Of a stretch of 64,000 bases of DNA, positions 7,274 to 17,598 are shown piece by piece. This DNA comes from Photobacterium alginatilyticum. Its GTDB lineage: Bacteria > Pseudomonadota > Gammaproteobacteria > Enterobacterales > Vibrionaceae. The stretch is from the NCBI RefSeq assembly GCF_009910675.1, contig NZ_RSEJ01000012.1:1-64000 (forward strand), given 5' to 3'. A model generated the notes under the pieces. It made no database searches and was not told where the DNA came from. It was given only the letters and a program-made list of their open reading frames with translations. The position numbers and the translations under genes were made by a program. The first letter of the stretch is position 1; every line of letters starts with the position of its first letter.

Positions 7274-8995
7274 ATGAAAAAAAACGTTAAGCGGTTTAGC
7301 CTTGCCGCAATTGCTCTTGTAGCTTCTGCCCCTGTTTGGGCAGAGACCACATTGGCCATTAAGGGGTTGAAAGGAAGCCTGAAAGATAATGTCGAGGCGT
7401 ATGTCTCGGCCATTCCTGAAGATGACTACAGTATTTCAATTCGCTTTCGGGAACAGCTGGAAGGCGAGATTAAAGATGCCCTTAAAGCGTTGGGGCGCTA
7501 TCAACCGACATTTTCCTACCAGGTCGAGAAGGACGGAAACGGCAGCGAGCTGATCGTTACGGTGAATGCCGGTCCGAAGACAACTATCGCGAAAAGCGAT
7601 ATCCATTTTACCGGTATGGCAGTGAGCGATCCGGACTTTCTGGCGCTTAGAAGACAAAGTGGGCTTGGGTTTGGCAAAACGCTGAACCATGGCAAGTATG
7701 AGTCGTTTAAATCCTCCCTGAGTAGTCTGGCGCTACGTAAAGGCTACTTTGATGCTGAGCTAAAGAAAAGTGTGTTGGAGGTGGCCCCGACACGAAATGA
7801 AGCATTTATTACAATCGAGTTTGCTGCCGGGCAACGCTATAACTTTAGCGAGACGGTATTCACCGGCAGCCAGATTGAAGAAGACCGGCTGCAATCACTG
7901 ATCCCCTACAAAGAGGGCGACCCATACCTTGCCTCCACCTTGGGGGAGTTTAATCAGCGATTATCCAATGTCGGCTGGTTTTCCTCGATCTTTGTCGGCG
8001 GAGATGTTGCCAACCTAAAAGACAATAGCGTACCAGTCAGAGTTGCTCTGGAGCCTCAGGTCAGAAACCAGATTGAGACAGGTATCGGTTACTCGACCGA
8101 TGTCGGTACACGTCTTAAATTCAACTGGCGTAAACCCTGGATGAACAGCGCCGGCCACAGCCTCAATGTGAAGACCGAGATCTCGAAGGTGCAGCCGAAA
8201 ATCGAGGCAACCTATAAAATTCCTCTTGATGATGTTCTTAATGATTATTATCAGATCATTGGTGGTATTCGGTATGTCGATAATCATGACACGGTCAGTA
8301 CGGAATATAACTTTGGCGTGGAACGGCATTGGCGGCTTGAGTCAGGCTGGAAGCGTGTGGCCTCGGTTCGTTGGTTATATGAGGACTATAAGCAGGGGGC
8401 CGAAGAAAGTGGTGCACTGTCGATGATACTGCCGGGGATCAGTTATGACAAAACCCGCATCCGTGGAGGTGCAATGCCGACATGGGGTGATAAACAGCTG
8501 ATGTCGGTTGAATACTCTGATCCGGCTTTTGGTTCTGATACCAGGCTGGCAAGGTTTCGTGGGCGTAGTGCCTGGATCCGCAGCTCCGGCAAGGATCACC
8601 GCGGCCTGTTGCGGGTGGATGGCGGCGCGGTGATTGCGGATCGGATAGAAGATGTGCCGCCATCGCTGCGCTTCTTTGTCGGTGGTGACAATAGCCTGCG
8701 AGGCTACAGCTATGAGTCGATAGCGCCGAAAGACAGCAAGGGCGAGCTGCGCGGTGGTACCTACATGCTGACCTCGACCCTTGAGTATCAGTATCGGGTC
8801 TACGGCAATTGGTGGGGAGCGTTGTTTTATGATTATGGCTCCTCTTGGATCGATACCCCGGATTGGTATCGAGGAGTGGGGGCCGGTGTTCGTTGGGCAT
8901 CGCCGGTCGGCCCGATTCGTCTTGATTTTGCATGGGGACTGGAAAAGGAAAGCGATAAGTTCCAGCTGCATTTTGTTCTGGGGCCTGAAATATGA
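7274..8995 (+). CDS. tamA: Translocation and assembly module outer membrane protein TamA
   Basis: A 573-residue Omp85-family protein. It has a signal peptide (1-23, ending APVWA), three POTRA domains (about 24-270) and a C-terminal 16-strand barrel (about 271-573). The substrate-loop element RFFVGGDNSLRGYSYESI carries the conserved VRGF-like RGY motif of Omp85 proteins, and the C-terminus ends in the usual aromatic strand. TamA works with inner-membrane TamB to insert autotransporters and move phospholipid to the outer membrane. Its stop overlaps tamB's ATG by four bases (ATGA). Confidence 0.96.
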   Translation: MKKNVKRFSLAAIALVASAPVWAETTLAIKGLKGSLKDNVEAYVSAIPEDDYSISIRFREQLEGEIKDALKALGRYQPTFSYQVEKDGNGSELIVTVNAGPKTTIAKSDIHFTGMAVSDPDFLALRRQSGLGFGKTLNHGKYESFKSSLSSLALRKGYFDAELKKSVLEVAPTRNEAFITIEFAAGQRYNFSETVFTGSQIEEDRLQSLIPYKEGDPYLASTLGEFNQRLSNVGWFSSIFVGGDVANLKDNSVPVRVALEPQVRNQIETGIGYSTDVGTRLKFNWRKPWMNSAGHSLNVKTEISKVQPKIEATYKIPLDDVLNDYYQIIGGIRYVDNHDTVSTEYNFGVERHWRLESGWKRVASVRWLYEDYKQGAEESGALSMILPGISYDKTRIRGGAMPTWGDKQLMSVEYSDPAFGSDTRLARFRGRSAWIRSSGKDHRGLLRVDGGAVIADRIEDVPPSLRFFVGGDNSLRGYSYESIAPKDSKGELRGGTYMLTSTLEYQYRVYGNWWGALFYDYGSSWIDTPDWYRGVGAGVRWASPVGPIRLDFAWGLEKESDKFQLHFVLGPEI

Positions 8996-11900
8996 TCTGG
9001 GTAAAACGTATAGCGCTAGGGGTGCTGGCACTGTTATTGGTACTGGTGATTGCCATCGCATCGCTGCTGTATACCCCCGCGGGTGTCAAAGTGGCCGTTT
9101 GGGGGGCGCAAAAGGCTCTGCCAGCCCTTTCGGTGGCCAGCAGCTCGGGGAGCTTGTTGAAAGGCTTTGCGCTGGAGCAGGTACGTTACCAAGACTCTCA
9201 TATTGATCTGGCGGCTGACAGCCTGGTGTTGACGCTGGAAGATAGCTGCTTGCTGACACCGGCCGTGTGTGTGACAGAGCTGGCTGTATCGGGCGTGCGT
9301 TTTGCCATGCCCGAATTGCCACCGTCGCAGCCGGATGCCGAAGAGGCTGACACTGACTCTCAGCCTGTGACAGAAATCGTGATGCCATTGCCAATTAGTG
9401 TTGAACGAGTGGCGCTGGATGATTTCGAGCTGGATATTTTAGGCAACAAGATAGCCTGGCAGCATTTTTCAACAGCGGCGGATATTAAGGGAAGCCAGTT
9501 AATACTCAAGCCGACCGATTGGCAGGATATCGAACTTACGCTGGCTCCGGCTTCCGAGGGAGATAGTGCTGCGGCTACGAAGGCTGAAGCTGAATCGGCT
9601 AGTGAGCCTGTCATCTTGCCGGAGGTCATACTGCCTTTATCCGTCGATATCCAGCGCTTTACCGTTAAGAACTTTAAACTTAACGGTGAGACTCCCCAAC
9701 GGGTGAATGTACTGGACATAGCAGCAACGGCAACTGGCAGTGAAGTGTCACTGAGCAAGTTGATACTGGATGTCCCGCAGGCCAAGCTAGATGCCACTGC
9801 CGGTGTTTCATTGAGCGGCGATTACCCGCTTCAGCTGGAAGCGGGACTTGATATCGCAATGGCTCCTCTTGAGGGGCATAACCTCAAGCTCAAGGCTGGC
9901 GGTTCATTGGCTGAACTGGCACTGGATGCCAGCCTGAAAGGTACGGTCGATGCATTGCTGAGTGGTAAGTTGTCTCCGCTGGATCCGACGCTGCCGTTCG
10001 ACCTCAGCTTGTCCAGCCGGCATATTCAGTGGCCGATTGATACCGAGGCTGAATTTGAAGTCACAAATACGGTATTAGCTGCAGCGGGAAGTTTGGACGG
10101 GTTCAAGTTCAAACTGAAAACCGATGTTGACGGAGCACCGATGCCAGCTGTTGCTGCGAATTTATCGGGGCAGGGTGACTTGTCCCAGGTAACCTTGGAT
10201 AAACTGGTTGTCGATACCCTCGGCGGCACGATTTCCGGTAATGCCAAGGCCAATTGGAAGGCGTTGGTTAACTGGCAGGGACAGCTAGATTTTAGCCATA
10301 TACAGCCCGGGCTCGAATGGCCGGATGCCAAAGGGGATCTCAGTGGTAAGCTGCGAACGTCTGGAGGGCTGACCAAGCAAGGCGGTTGGTTTGTCAAACT
10401 GCCTGAGCTATCTGTAGACGGAATGGTGCTCGAACAGCCATTTACGCTTGATGGTCAGCTTAATGCCAAAGATACCGCCGGTAAGGGGGATATTGAGCTG
10501 GTCACCGATCGCCTGAGGTTAAAACATGGTCCGAACGGACTGACGGCAAAAGGATCTTTGAGCAAAGAATGGGCGATGTCCGCGCAGGTTGATGCCCCGG
10601 ATTTGGCTCAGTCGTTACCGGATTTGCGTGGACGCATTCAGGGGGGCCTCGAGCTGTCGGGAAAACTTGCCGAACCGGATATTGATCTTCAGTTGGACGG
10701 GGAGGCGCTGGGTTGGCAGGAGCAGGCTAGCCTACAGCAGTTTGCACTTAAGGGACGGGTAACACCAATGCCGGCACTAAAGGCTGATGTGAGGCTGACG
10801 GCATCTGAAGGCAAATACGATACGTTCAAGCTTGATGAGCTAGCCTTGGTCTTCAAGGGGACCGAAGATCAGCATCGCCTGACACTGAATGCCGATGCCC
10901 AGCCTGTGAGCGCAAATATCAGTCTTGAAGGTAAGCTGGATCGCAAGACTGGGTGGCAAGGGGTATTGCAGCAAGGTGAAATTGATACGGAAATTGGTTT
11001 ATGGCAGCTAAACCGTCCAACGAAGCTTGGTTATAACTTCAAAACACAGTTGGCGAATGTCGCCGCGCACTGTTGGCAACAGGACCAAGCCTCGCTGTGC
11101 CTGACCGAAGCTCTCGAGGCGGGGAGTTCGGGTCATGCCAAGGTGGCCGTGAATAATTTCGGTTTTGATCGTATTGCCCCGTTCATCCCTGAAACCATTA
11201 CGCTAAAGGGGGAGGTAGGTGCCAATGTGGAGGCGACCTGGGCACCAAAGGCGTCTCCGTATGTGAAAGCGCAGGTTCGTCTGCCGTCGGGCTCTGTGGT
11301 CCAACAGGCCGATCCTGAAGCACCGGCTCTGACAGTTGGCTGGGACAAGGTGACGGTTAACGCCGAAATGAAGCAGGATATCTTAAATGCCGACTGGCTG
11401 GTGGCGGTGAAAGACAATGGCGATATCTCAGGGCGAGCAAAAGTTAGCCAGCTAACAGGCGAACAGCAACTTGAGGCGAGGCTTAAGATCGATCGCTTCA
11501 TGCTCGGTTTTCTGGCCCCGCTGATCAAGGGCTATGAACAGTTTGACGGCCAGGTCGATGCCAACCTGACCGTTGCTGGTCCAATCATGCATCCGGCAGT
11601 CACCGGGTTGCTGGAACTGACCAATGTGGAAGCGATCGGCCGTAAGGTGCCGTTAGATGTGTCCAAGGGTGATATCACCGCGACGTTTAATGGCTATAAT
11701 GCGACCTTGCATGGCGATATCATCACGCCGGATGGCGAACTGCTCTTGCGAGGCAGCGGTGATTGGCAAGACTTAGCCAAATGGAAATCGGAGTTGCAAG
11801 TCAATGCCCGCGACCTGGAAGTCAGTGTCCCTCCTATGCTTGACTTGAAGGTGTCACCGGATCTGATGATTAAAGCTGCGCCGCAATACGCGGAGATCAC

Positions 11901-12753
11901 TGGCAATATTGCTATTCCATGGGGGCGCATCACCATTGATCAGCTGCCGGAATCGGCAGTGTCAGTATCTGATGATGAAGTGCTGCTAACCGATGATCTA
12001 CAGCCTGTCGAGACAGAGCCGGCAATCCCGTTTGAAATCAAAACCAATATTTCGGTCAATATCGGTAAAGACGTGAAACTGTCGGCGTTTGGCCTGAAAT
12101 CCAGGCTGGTGGGTGATCTGAACGTGCGCCAGAAGGATAAGGGGCCGCTAGTGTATGGTGAAGTGAACCTGCGAGATGGTACCTATCGTTCGTTTGCCCA
12201 GGAGTTGGTGATCCGCAAAGGCCAGATTCTATTTAACGGCCCGGCGGACCAGCCTTATCTGGCGATAGAGGCAATCCGGGATCCGGACAATGTTGAAGAT
12301 GATGTGATTGCCGGGATCCGGGTCAGTGGTCCGGCGGATGAACCGACTGTGGAGATCTTCTCCGATCCGGCGATGCCTCAGCAAAATGCGCTGTCTTACC
12401 TGCTGCGAGGTAAAAACCTCGATACCGAGTCTGGCGAAGGTGGCAGTGGCGATGCGATGACGACCGCATTGATCAGCATGGGGCTGGCCAAGAGCGGCCA
12501 GCTTGTCGGTAATGTCGGCGAAGCATTTGGAGTCCAGGATCTGACATTGGATACCGCGGGCTCGGGGGACGACTCTCAGGTGACGATCAGTGGTTATATT
12601 GCCCCCGGTCTGCAGGTAAAATATGGGGTTGGGATTTTCAACTCAATTCCTGAGTTTACGGTTCGTTATCGGCTAATGACAGATCTGTACGTTGAAGCCG
12701 TATCCGGCCTCGATAGTGCCGTCGATTTACTGTATCAGTTTGAATTCAATTAA
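8992..12753 (+). CDS. tamB: Translocation and assembly module inner membrane protein TamB
   Basis: A 1253-residue AsmA/TamB-like bridge protein. One N-terminal membrane anchor (about 5-27) is followed by a long run of beta-strand repeats that form a hydrophobic groove across the periplasm. The C-terminal DUF490 domain (about 900-1253) includes the conserved tail from GDLNVRQKDKGPLVYGEVNL to FTVRYRLMTDLYVEAVSG. It partners TamA, encoded just upstream with a four-base overlap, in beta-barrel insertion and lipid transport. An acidic low-complexity patch (PPSQPDAEEADTDSQ, about 110-125) is a likely linker. Length fits E. coli TamB (1259). Confidence 0.96.
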   Translation: MIWVKRIALGVLALLLVLVIAIASLLYTPAGVKVAVWGAQKALPALSVASSSGSLLKGFALEQVRYQDSHIDLAADSLVLTLEDSCLLTPAVCVTELAVSGVRFAMPELPPSQPDAEEADTDSQPVTEIVMPLPISVERVALDDFELDILGNKIAWQHFSTAADIKGSQLILKPTDWQDIELTLAPASEGDSAAATKAEAESASEPVILPEVILPLSVDIQRFTVKNFKLNGETPQRVNVLDIAATATGSEVSLSKLILDVPQAKLDATAGVSLSGDYPLQLEAGLDIAMAPLEGHNLKLKAGGSLAELALDASLKGTVDALLSGKLSPLDPTLPFDLSLSSRHIQWPIDTEAEFEVTNTVLAAAGSLDGFKFKLKTDVDGAPMPAVAANLSGQGDLSQVTLDKLVVDTLGGTISGNAKANWKALVNWQGQLDFSHIQPGLEWPDAKGDLSGKLRTSGGLTKQGGWFVKLPELSVDGMVLEQPFTLDGQLNAKDTAGKGDIELVTDRLRLKHGPNGLTAKGSLSKEWAMSAQVDAPDLAQSLPDLRGRIQGGLELSGKLAEPDIDLQLDGEALGWQEQASLQQFALKGRVTPMPALKADVRLTASEGKYDTFKLDELALVFKGTEDQHRLTLNADAQPVSANISLEGKLDRKTGWQGVLQQGEIDTEIGLWQLNRPTKLGYNFKTQLANVAAHCWQQDQASLCLTEALEAGSSGHAKVAVNNFGFDRIAPFIPETITLKGEVGANVEATWAPKASPYVKAQVRLPSGSVVQQADPEAPALTVGWDKVTVNAEMKQDILNADWLVAVKDNGDISGRAKVSQLTGEQQLEARLKIDRFMLGFLAPLIKGYEQFDGQVDANLTVAGPIMHPAVTGLLELTNVEAIGRKVPLDVSKGDITATFNGYNATLHGDIITPDGELLLRGSGDWQDLAKWKSELQVNARDLEVSVPPMLDLKVSPDLMIKAAPQYAEITGNIAIPWGRITIDQLPESAVSVSDDEVLLTDDLQPVETEPAIPFEIKTNISVNIGKDVKLSAFGLKSRLVGDLNVRQKDKGPLVYGEVNLRDGTYRSFAQELVIRKGQILFNGPADQPYLAIEAIRDPDNVEDDVIAGIRVSGPADEPTVEIFSDPAMPQQNALSYLLRGKNLDTESGEGGSGDAMTTALISMGLAKSGQLVGNVGEAFGVQDLTLDTAGSGDDSQVTISGYIAPGLQVKYGVGIFNSIPEFTVRYRLMTDLYVEAVSGLDSAVDLLYQFEFN

Positions 12754-12764
12754 GGGCTGCTGTT

Positions 12765-13115
12765 GTGGCAAGAGTATTTGTGTATGGGACATTAAGGAGA
12801 GGCCAGTCTAACCATAGCCTGCTAGAACAGGCATCCAGGCTGGGGGCCTGCCAGCTGATGTCGGGCTATTTACTTTTTAATCTCGGTAGTTATCCGGGGG
12901 CAAAAAGGAGCAACTTGAGTCATGCTCCGCTGTATGGTGAGGTCTATGAAGTGGACCGTCATACTATGGTCTTGCTCGATCAGCTCGAGGAGTATCCGGA
13001 GTTATATACCCGCGAGTTGGTCGAGACGAAATACGGGGCTGCCTGGATTTACCTCTACAACCCTTCTGCTGCAGGCTTGCCTTTGCTTCGCCATGGTGAT
13101 TGGTGCCGAAGGTAG
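12765..13115 (+). CDS. ytfP: YtfP family gamma-glutamylcyclotransferase-like protein
   Basis: A 116-residue protein of the GGCT/AIG2-like fold. It begins MARVFVYGTLRRGQSNH, with the YGTLR motif that binds the glutamyl moiety, and includes GEVYEVD and the catalytic-region glutamate in DQLEEYPELY. The start is a GTG at 12765 preceded by AAGGG, 11 bases after tamB's stop, so it is the third gene of the tam operon as in E. coli. The E. coli homologue's substrate is not settled. Confidence 0.9.
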   Translation: MARVFVYGTLRRGQSNHSLLEQASRLGACQLMSGYLLFNLGSYPGAKRSNLSHAPLYGEVYEVDRHTMVLLDQLEEYPELYTRELVETKYGAAWIYLYNPSAAGLPLLRHGDWCRR

Positions 13116-13124
13116 GGCTGTCTG

Positions 13125-13487
13125 TTACGGACGAGGCATTGCCTCAAGCAGTGCCTCGTAGCTTTCACCATTATAGATATACTGATAACCCAGTTGCTCG
13201 AGGGCTTCTTCTGCGAGCCCGGAACGCCGTCCGGAACGGCAATAAAGAAAAATGGGCTGGGTTTTATCTTTGGCTATTGTTGCCAGCCGGTCGATTTTAT
13301 TAAAGGGGATGTTGAGAGACTTAGGCAGGTGCCCGGCAATAAACTCTTCATTGGTTCGCACATCAACAATAAGCGGGTTTCCCTCCTGGTGCAGCTGCCA
13401 GAATTGTTCGGGTGTTACCACTTCGGCCTGAACAGGGGAGGCAAGCAGAGCGGTGAAGAGAATAAGTTGACGTATTTTGCTTCGCAT
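13125..13487 (-). CDS. Periplasmic rhodanese-like domain protein
   Basis: A 120-residue single rhodanese domain with a signal peptide (1-21, ending SPVQA), so it is probably exported like PspE. The active-site loop CRSGRRSG supplies the sulfur-carrying cysteine, and VDVRTNEEFIAGHLP is the usual CH2A-type segment. It may transfer sulfane sulfur to thiols; a native substrate is not known. It is convergent with ytfP (9-base gap) and downstream of ppa, and is an insertion relative to the E. coli ytfP-ppa order. Confidence 0.9.
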   Translation of the reverse strand: MRSKIRQLILFTALLASPVQAEVVTPEQFWQLHQEGNPLIVDVRTNEEFIAGHLPKSLNIPFNKIDRLATIAKDKTQPIFLYCRSGRRSGLAEEALEQLGYQYIYNGESYEALLEAMPRP

Positions 13488-13525
13488 TTTACAAGGCTAA
13501 CCTCTGGTTAATCTTATCGGGGCGG

Positions 13526-13565
13526 TAAACGCTCCTTGTCAGCCCGTGAGAGAAGGAGCGTTATT
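13526..13565 (-). terminator. Hairpin terminator downstream of ppa
   Basis: AACGCTCCTT (13528-13537) and AAGGAGCGTT (13553-13562) form a 10-bp stem with a 15-nt loop. Read leftward it ends in a short TTTA stretch. It follows ppa's stop and precedes the rhodanese gene, and probably ends ppa transcripts. Confidence 0.7.
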
Positions 13566-13582
13566 TCTTAACTGTTAGCCAG

Positions 13583-14113
13583 TTACTTTTCCTGAGCTCG
13601 CTTGAAGGATTCTATAATTTCCTCTTTCGCTGCGGCAGCATCTTCCCAGCCGTCCACTTTTACCCATTTGCCGGCTTCCAGCTCTTTGTATCGCTCGAAG
13701 AAGTGGGTAATTTGCGCTTTTAGAAGATCCGGTAAGTCATTGACGTCCTGAATATGGTCGTACTCCTTGCTGAGTTTGCTGTGCGGGACGGCAACCACTT
13801 TTGCATCTTCGCCGGACTCATCCGTCATTTTTAGCACACCAACCGGGCGGCAACGGATCACCGAGCCTGGGACTAGCGGGTATGGGGTCGGTACCAAAAC
13901 ATCGACAGGATCACCATCAAGGGACAGAGTATGGTTTACATAGCCATAGTTACAAGGATAGAACATCGGAGTGGACATGAAACGGTCGACAAATACAGCG
14001 CCGGTATCTTTGTCTACCTCGTATTTAATTGGATCGGCATTGGCGGGGATTTCGATAACAACGTAGATATCTTCAGGGATGTCCTTTCCTGCTGGCACCT
14101 GATTAAGGCTCAT
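13583..14113 (-). CDS. ppa: Inorganic pyrophosphatase (soluble, family I)
   Basis: A 176-residue cytoplasmic enzyme, the E. coli length, that hydrolyses pyrophosphate to phosphate with Mg2+ and pulls biosynthetic reactions forward. Family I signature residues are in GDPVDVLV (the two Asp bind metal). Other conserved parts are [13 protein letters not shown], the [22 protein letters not shown] segment and [20 protein letters not shown]. The start ATG 14113 has a good AAGGAA site. It lies next to fbp, as in E. coli. Confidence 0.97.
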   Translation of the reverse strand: MSLNQVPAGKDIPEDIYVVIEIPANADPIKYEVDKDTGAVFVDRFMSTPMFYPCNYGYVNHTLSLDGDPVDVLVPTPYPLVPGSVIRCRPVGVLKMTDESGEDAKVVAVPHSKLSKEYDHIQDVNDLPDLLKAQITHFFERYKELEAGKWVKVDGWEDAAAAKEEIIESFKRAQEK

Positions 14114-14263
14114 GATGTATTCCTTTTATTGGGTTAACTAATTGTTGACGATGTAAGAAATTATAATACCAACTTCGTTAACGAGTTGTCTATTTGGTAA
14201 CCGTTTTGCCCTATTATGGATGGCGAGCGGAAAGCAGTGGAGAGCGGTAAGAAAGTAGAGACA

Positions 14264-14297
14264 GAAAAAGAAACAGGCTGCCGAGGCAGCCTGTTGT
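14264..14297 (-). terminator. Rho-independent terminator of fbp
   Basis: AACAGGCTGC (14272-14281) and GCAGCCTGTT (14286-14295) form a 10-bp stem with loop CGAG. Leftward it is followed by TTCTTTTTC, a good U-tract for fbp, which ends at 14312. Confidence 0.9.
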
Positions 14298-14311
14298 ATC
14301 GGGAATCGCTT

Positions 14312-15322
14312 TTATTCCGGGAACTCTTCCAGGAAGGTTTCTACATTGCGGACCATCTTGGTCGAGCCGACAAAGAACGGTACTCGCTGGTGCAGCTCGG
14401 TCGGTTTGAGATCCATGATCCGGTTTTTACCGTCAGATGCCAGGCCACCGGCCTGCTCAATCAAAAATGCCATCGGGTTGCATTCATACAGCAGGCGCAG
14501 TTTGCCGTTCGGGTGAGTCGCAGTGCTCGGGTACATATAAATTCCGCCCTTAAGCAGGTTGCGGTGAAAGTCAGCAACCAAAGAGCCGATATAACGAGAT
14601 GTATACGGGCGGTTATCTTCTGGCACGTCTTCCTGGCAGTGCTTGATGTACTTTTTCACGCCCATCGGGAAGCGGATATAGTTACCTTCGTTAATGGAAT
14701 AAATACGGCCGTCTTCCGGGATACGCATACTTTCGTGTGACAGGCAGAACACACCCAGTGATGGATCATAGGTAAAACCATGAACACCGTTACCTGTGGT
14801 ATATACCAACATGGTCGAAGAGCCGTAGATGATGTATCCGGCTGCAACCTGGCGGTGTCCTGGCTGGAGGAAGTCCTCTTCAGTCGGAGGGGTGCCGACT
14901 GGGGAAACACGCTGGTAAATAGAGAAAATAGTCCCGACGGAAACGTTTACGTCGATATTCGAAGAACCATCCAGTGGATCCATCAAAACAACGTATTTCG
15001 CGTTTAGGTTTAACTCTTTGTTGAAGGCAACGGCTTCGTCTTCTTCCTCACTGGCGACGCCACATACCTGATCGCGGGCTTCAAGCGCGGCTTTGAATTT
15101 ATCATTCGCGTAGAGGTCGAGCTTTTGCTGATCTTCACCTTGAATATTTTCGCCACCGGCCGATCCTGTGATATCAACCAAGCCTGCCTTGTTGATTTCA
15201 CGGTTCACGATTTTTGCCGCTAGCTTTATAGAGCCCAGTAGTGAGGAGAGCTCACCGCTGGCATGGGGGAAGTCGGTCTGTTTCTCGACAATGAACTCAC
15301 CAAGGGTTCTAATATCGGACAT
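14312..15322 (-). CDS. fbp: Class I fructose-1,6-bisphosphatase
   Basis: A 336-residue gluconeogenic enzyme, hydrolysing fructose 1,6-bisphosphate to fructose 6-phosphate. Metal-binding motifs are ASEEEDE and [12 protein letters not shown]. Later conserved parts are [11 protein letters not shown], the substrate site [20 protein letters not shown] and [20 protein letters not shown]. The start is set at ATG 15322 because AAGGA lies six bases upstream and the protein then begins [15 protein letters not shown] like the family; an ATG six codons earlier has no ribosome-binding site. It is divergent from mpl, as in E. coli. Confidence 0.97.
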   Translation of the reverse strand: MSDIRTLGEFIVEKQTDFPHASGELSSLLGSIKLAAKIVNREINKAGLVDITGSAGGENIQGEDQQKLDLYANDKFKAALEARDQVCGVASEEEDEAVAFNKELNLNAKYVVLMDPLDGSSNIDVNVSVGTIFSIYQRVSPVGTPPTEEDFLQPGHRQVAAGYIIYGSSTMLVYTTGNGVHGFTYDPSLGVFCLSHESMRIPEDGRIYSINEGNYIRFPMGVKKYIKHCQEDVPEDNRPYTSRYIGSLVADFHRNLLKGGIYMYPSTATHPNGKLRLLYECNPMAFLIEQAGGLASDGKNRIMDLKPTELHQRVPFFVGSTKMVRNVETFLEEFPE

Positions 15323-15527
15323 ATACAATCCTTGCATCATGTTGTCATTGGGGCAGTTAAGTCAGGTACAATGTCTCTTACGGACAGTTTTGGTACCTCT
15401 ATATAGGATTTATAGCCTGTTAGTGCTGTAAATACGCATAAAGAATTGTATATAAAGATCTTTTTTATGGTACTGAAGTAACACCTAAGCGTGAAATCAA
15501 CAGAATTTATCCAGTGAGCCGACAGTT

Positions 15528-16889
15528 ATGCATATCCATATTCTAGGAATTTGCGGCACATTTATGGGCGGAGCCGCGATTCTCGCCCGCCAGTTGGGCC
15601 ATACAGTTACCGGTTGTGATGCCAATGTTTATCCGCCGATGAGTACCTTGCTTGAATCTCAAGGTATTGAAATTATTCAGGGTTATGACCCGTCACAGCT
15701 TAACCCTGCTCCCGACCTGGTCGTTGTCGGCAATGCCATGAGCCGGGGTAATCCTTGTGTGGAATATGTACTGAACAATAATCTGCGCTATACCTCGGGG
15801 CCGCAGTGGCTGCAGGAAATTTTGCTGCATGACCGCTGGGTATTGGCTGTGGCCGGTACCCATGGCAAGACGACGACAGCCAGTATGCTGGCGTGGATCC
15901 TGGAAGATTGTGGCTATCAGCCGGGTTTTCTGGTTGGTGGCGTGCTCGGAAACTTCGGTGTTTCCGCGCGGTTAGGTGAAAGTATGTTCTTCGTTGTCGA
16001 GGCGGACGAATACGATAGTGCTTTTTTCGATAAGCGTTCTAAGTTTGTTCATTATCGACCACGCACGCTCGTTATGAACAATTTAGAGTTCGATCACGCA
16101 GATATTTTTGATGATTTGAAAGCCATCCAACGCCAGTTTCATCATTTAGTGAGAACTGTGCCGGGTAATGGCCGGATCCTTGCTCCTAAAAATGTCGACA
16201 ATATCCAGCAGACGCTGGATATGGGATGCTGGAGCGAACTGGAATATACCGGCGAAGACGGTCACTGGCAGGCACGCAAGCTCGTTGCCGACGGCAGCCA
16301 GTTTGAGGTGTACCTGGAAGGTGAACGTGCTGGTGTCGTGAGTTGGGAGCTGGTGGGCGATCATAATGTCAGCAATGCCCTGATGGCGATTGCGGCGGCC
16401 CGCCATGTGGGTGTGACAGCGGATTTGGCCTGTGAGTCATTGGCTAAATTTATCAATACCAAGCGCCGTCTGGAGCTGAAAGGCGAGGTGAACGGCATCA
16501 AGGTGTACGATGACTTTGCCCACCACCCGACTGCGGTTGAGCTGACGCTGGGCGGCTTGCGGGCCAAGGTGGGGAACGAGCGTATCCTGGCGGTCTTGGA
16601 GCCGCGATCTAATACCATGAAGCTGGGGGTTCATAAACAGGATTTGGCGCCGGCACTCCAAGCGGCGGATGAAGTGTATATTTTCCAACCGGATACCATT
16701 CCCTGGTCGGTAGAAGAAATTGCCTCGGCCTGTTCTCAGCCAGCAACGACAGACTGCGACTTGACAGCGCTAGTGGCGAAAATTGCAGCGTCTGCAAAGC
16801 CTGGCGATAATATTCTGGTGATGAGCAACGGTGGTTTTGGCGGTATTCATGACAAGCTGCTGGCCGCATTGGCAGAGAAGAGCGAATGA
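15528..16889 (+). CDS. mpl: UDP-N-acetylmuramate:L-alanyl-gamma-D-glutamyl-meso-diaminopimelate ligase
   Basis: A 453-residue Mur ligase family enzyme that reattaches recycled murein tripeptide to UDP-MurNAc. The N-terminal Rossmann part starts [14 protein letters not shown]. The ATP-binding loop is [12 protein letters not shown] (about 114-125), followed by [16 protein letters not shown] typical of Mpl rather than MurC, then the C-terminal domain with [14 protein letters not shown] and [11 protein letters not shown]. The four-base overlap with ubiX (ATGA) implies coupling. Confidence 0.96.
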   Translation: MHIHILGICGTFMGGAAILARQLGHTVTGCDANVYPPMSTLLESQGIEIIQGYDPSQLNPAPDLVVVGNAMSRGNPCVEYVLNNNLRYTSGPQWLQEILLHDRWVLAVAGTHGKTTTASMLAWILEDCGYQPGFLVGGVLGNFGVSARLGESMFFVVEADEYDSAFFDKRSKFVHYRPRTLVMNNLEFDHADIFDDLKAIQRQFHHLVRTVPGNGRILAPKNVDNIQQTLDMGCWSELEYTGEDGHWQARKLVADGSQFEVYLEGERAGVVSWELVGDHNVSNALMAIAAARHVGVTADLACESLAKFINTKRRLELKGEVNGIKVYDDFAHHPTAVELTLGGLRAKVGNERILAVLEPRSNTMKLGVHKQDLAPALQAADEVYIFQPDTIPWSVEEIASACSQPATTDCDLTALVAKIAASAKPGDNILVMSNGGFGGIHDKLLAALAEKSE

Positions 16890-17515
16890 GTAACAAGATA
16901 CGAGATAAGCGAATTACCCTGGCCTGGACCGGTGCCTCTGGTGCACCCTACGGCCTGCGCTTGCTGGAATGCTTACTGGCTGCGGACTACCAGGTATATC
17001 TACTGATTTCATCGGCGGCCCGTGTTGTACTGGCAACGGAACATGGTCTTAAGTTACCTTCTGGTCCGGATGCGGCGAAAAAGGCATTGGTTGAGTATCT
17101 TGACTGTGATGCCAGCAAGCTGGAAGTGTGTGGCAAAGAAGACTGGTTCTCGCCGGTGGCATCGGGTTCTGCAGCTCCGAAGCAGATGGTGGTTTGCCCT
17201 TGCTCGGCAGGTACACTGGCGTCTGTTGCACACGGCATGTCTGATAACCTGCTCGAGCGAGCTGCTGATGTGGTCCTGAAAGAGCGCGGGCAGTTATTGC
17301 TGGTGGTACGGGAAACGCCGTTCTCGACACTGCATCTGGAGAACATGCTGAAGCTGTCAAAGATGGGAGTGACCATCATGCCGGCGGCACCTGGTTTTTA
17401 CCATCAGCCTGAAAGCATCAATGATCTGGTTGACTTTATGGTGGCCAGGATCCTCGATCATCTTGGTGTCGAGCAGGGGTTGGTTCCGCGCTGGGGCTAC
17501 GATCAGCGACAGTGA
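16886..17515 (+). CDS. ubiX: Flavin prenyltransferase UbiX
   Basis: A 209-residue flavoprotein that joins a dimethylallyl group to FMN, making the prenyl-FMN cofactor of the UbiD decarboxylase in ubiquinone synthesis. Recognisable parts are [20 protein letters not shown] (FMN phosphate site), [27 protein letters not shown] and the [31 protein letters not shown] segment in two conserved blocks. It is translated from within mpl's end and followed by a terminator. Confidence 0.96.
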   Translation: MSNKIRDKRITLAWTGASGAPYGLRLLECLLAADYQVYLLISSAARVVLATEHGLKLPSGPDAAKKALVEYLDCDASKLEVCGKEDWFSPVASGSAAPKQMVVCPCSAGTLASVAHGMSDNLLERAADVVLKERGQLLLVVRETPFSTLHLENMLKLSKMGVTIMPAAPGFYHQPESINDLVDFMVARILDHLGVEQGLVPRWGYDQRQ

Positions 17516-17535
17516 GTGTCGGAATATGTAGATAA

Positions 17536-17564
17536 GAAGAAGCCCGCTTGAGCGGGCTTTTTTG
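17536..17564 (+). terminator. Rho-independent terminator of mpl-ubiX
   Basis: AGCCCGCT and AGCGGGCT form a stem with a short loop and a run of T at once after it, 22 bases beyond the ubiX stop. The A-rich left flank lets it serve the leftward uspA gene as well. Confidence 0.92.
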
Positions 17565-17598
17565 AGCGTACTAGATCACACCAATGATTCAGATTGGG

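Noticed and set aside
8375..9089. Two overlapping antisense ORFs opposite the tamA-tamB junction
   Set aside because: They lie opposite strongly supported genes, lack ribosome sites and show shadow composition (high Arg, Pro, His, Thr).
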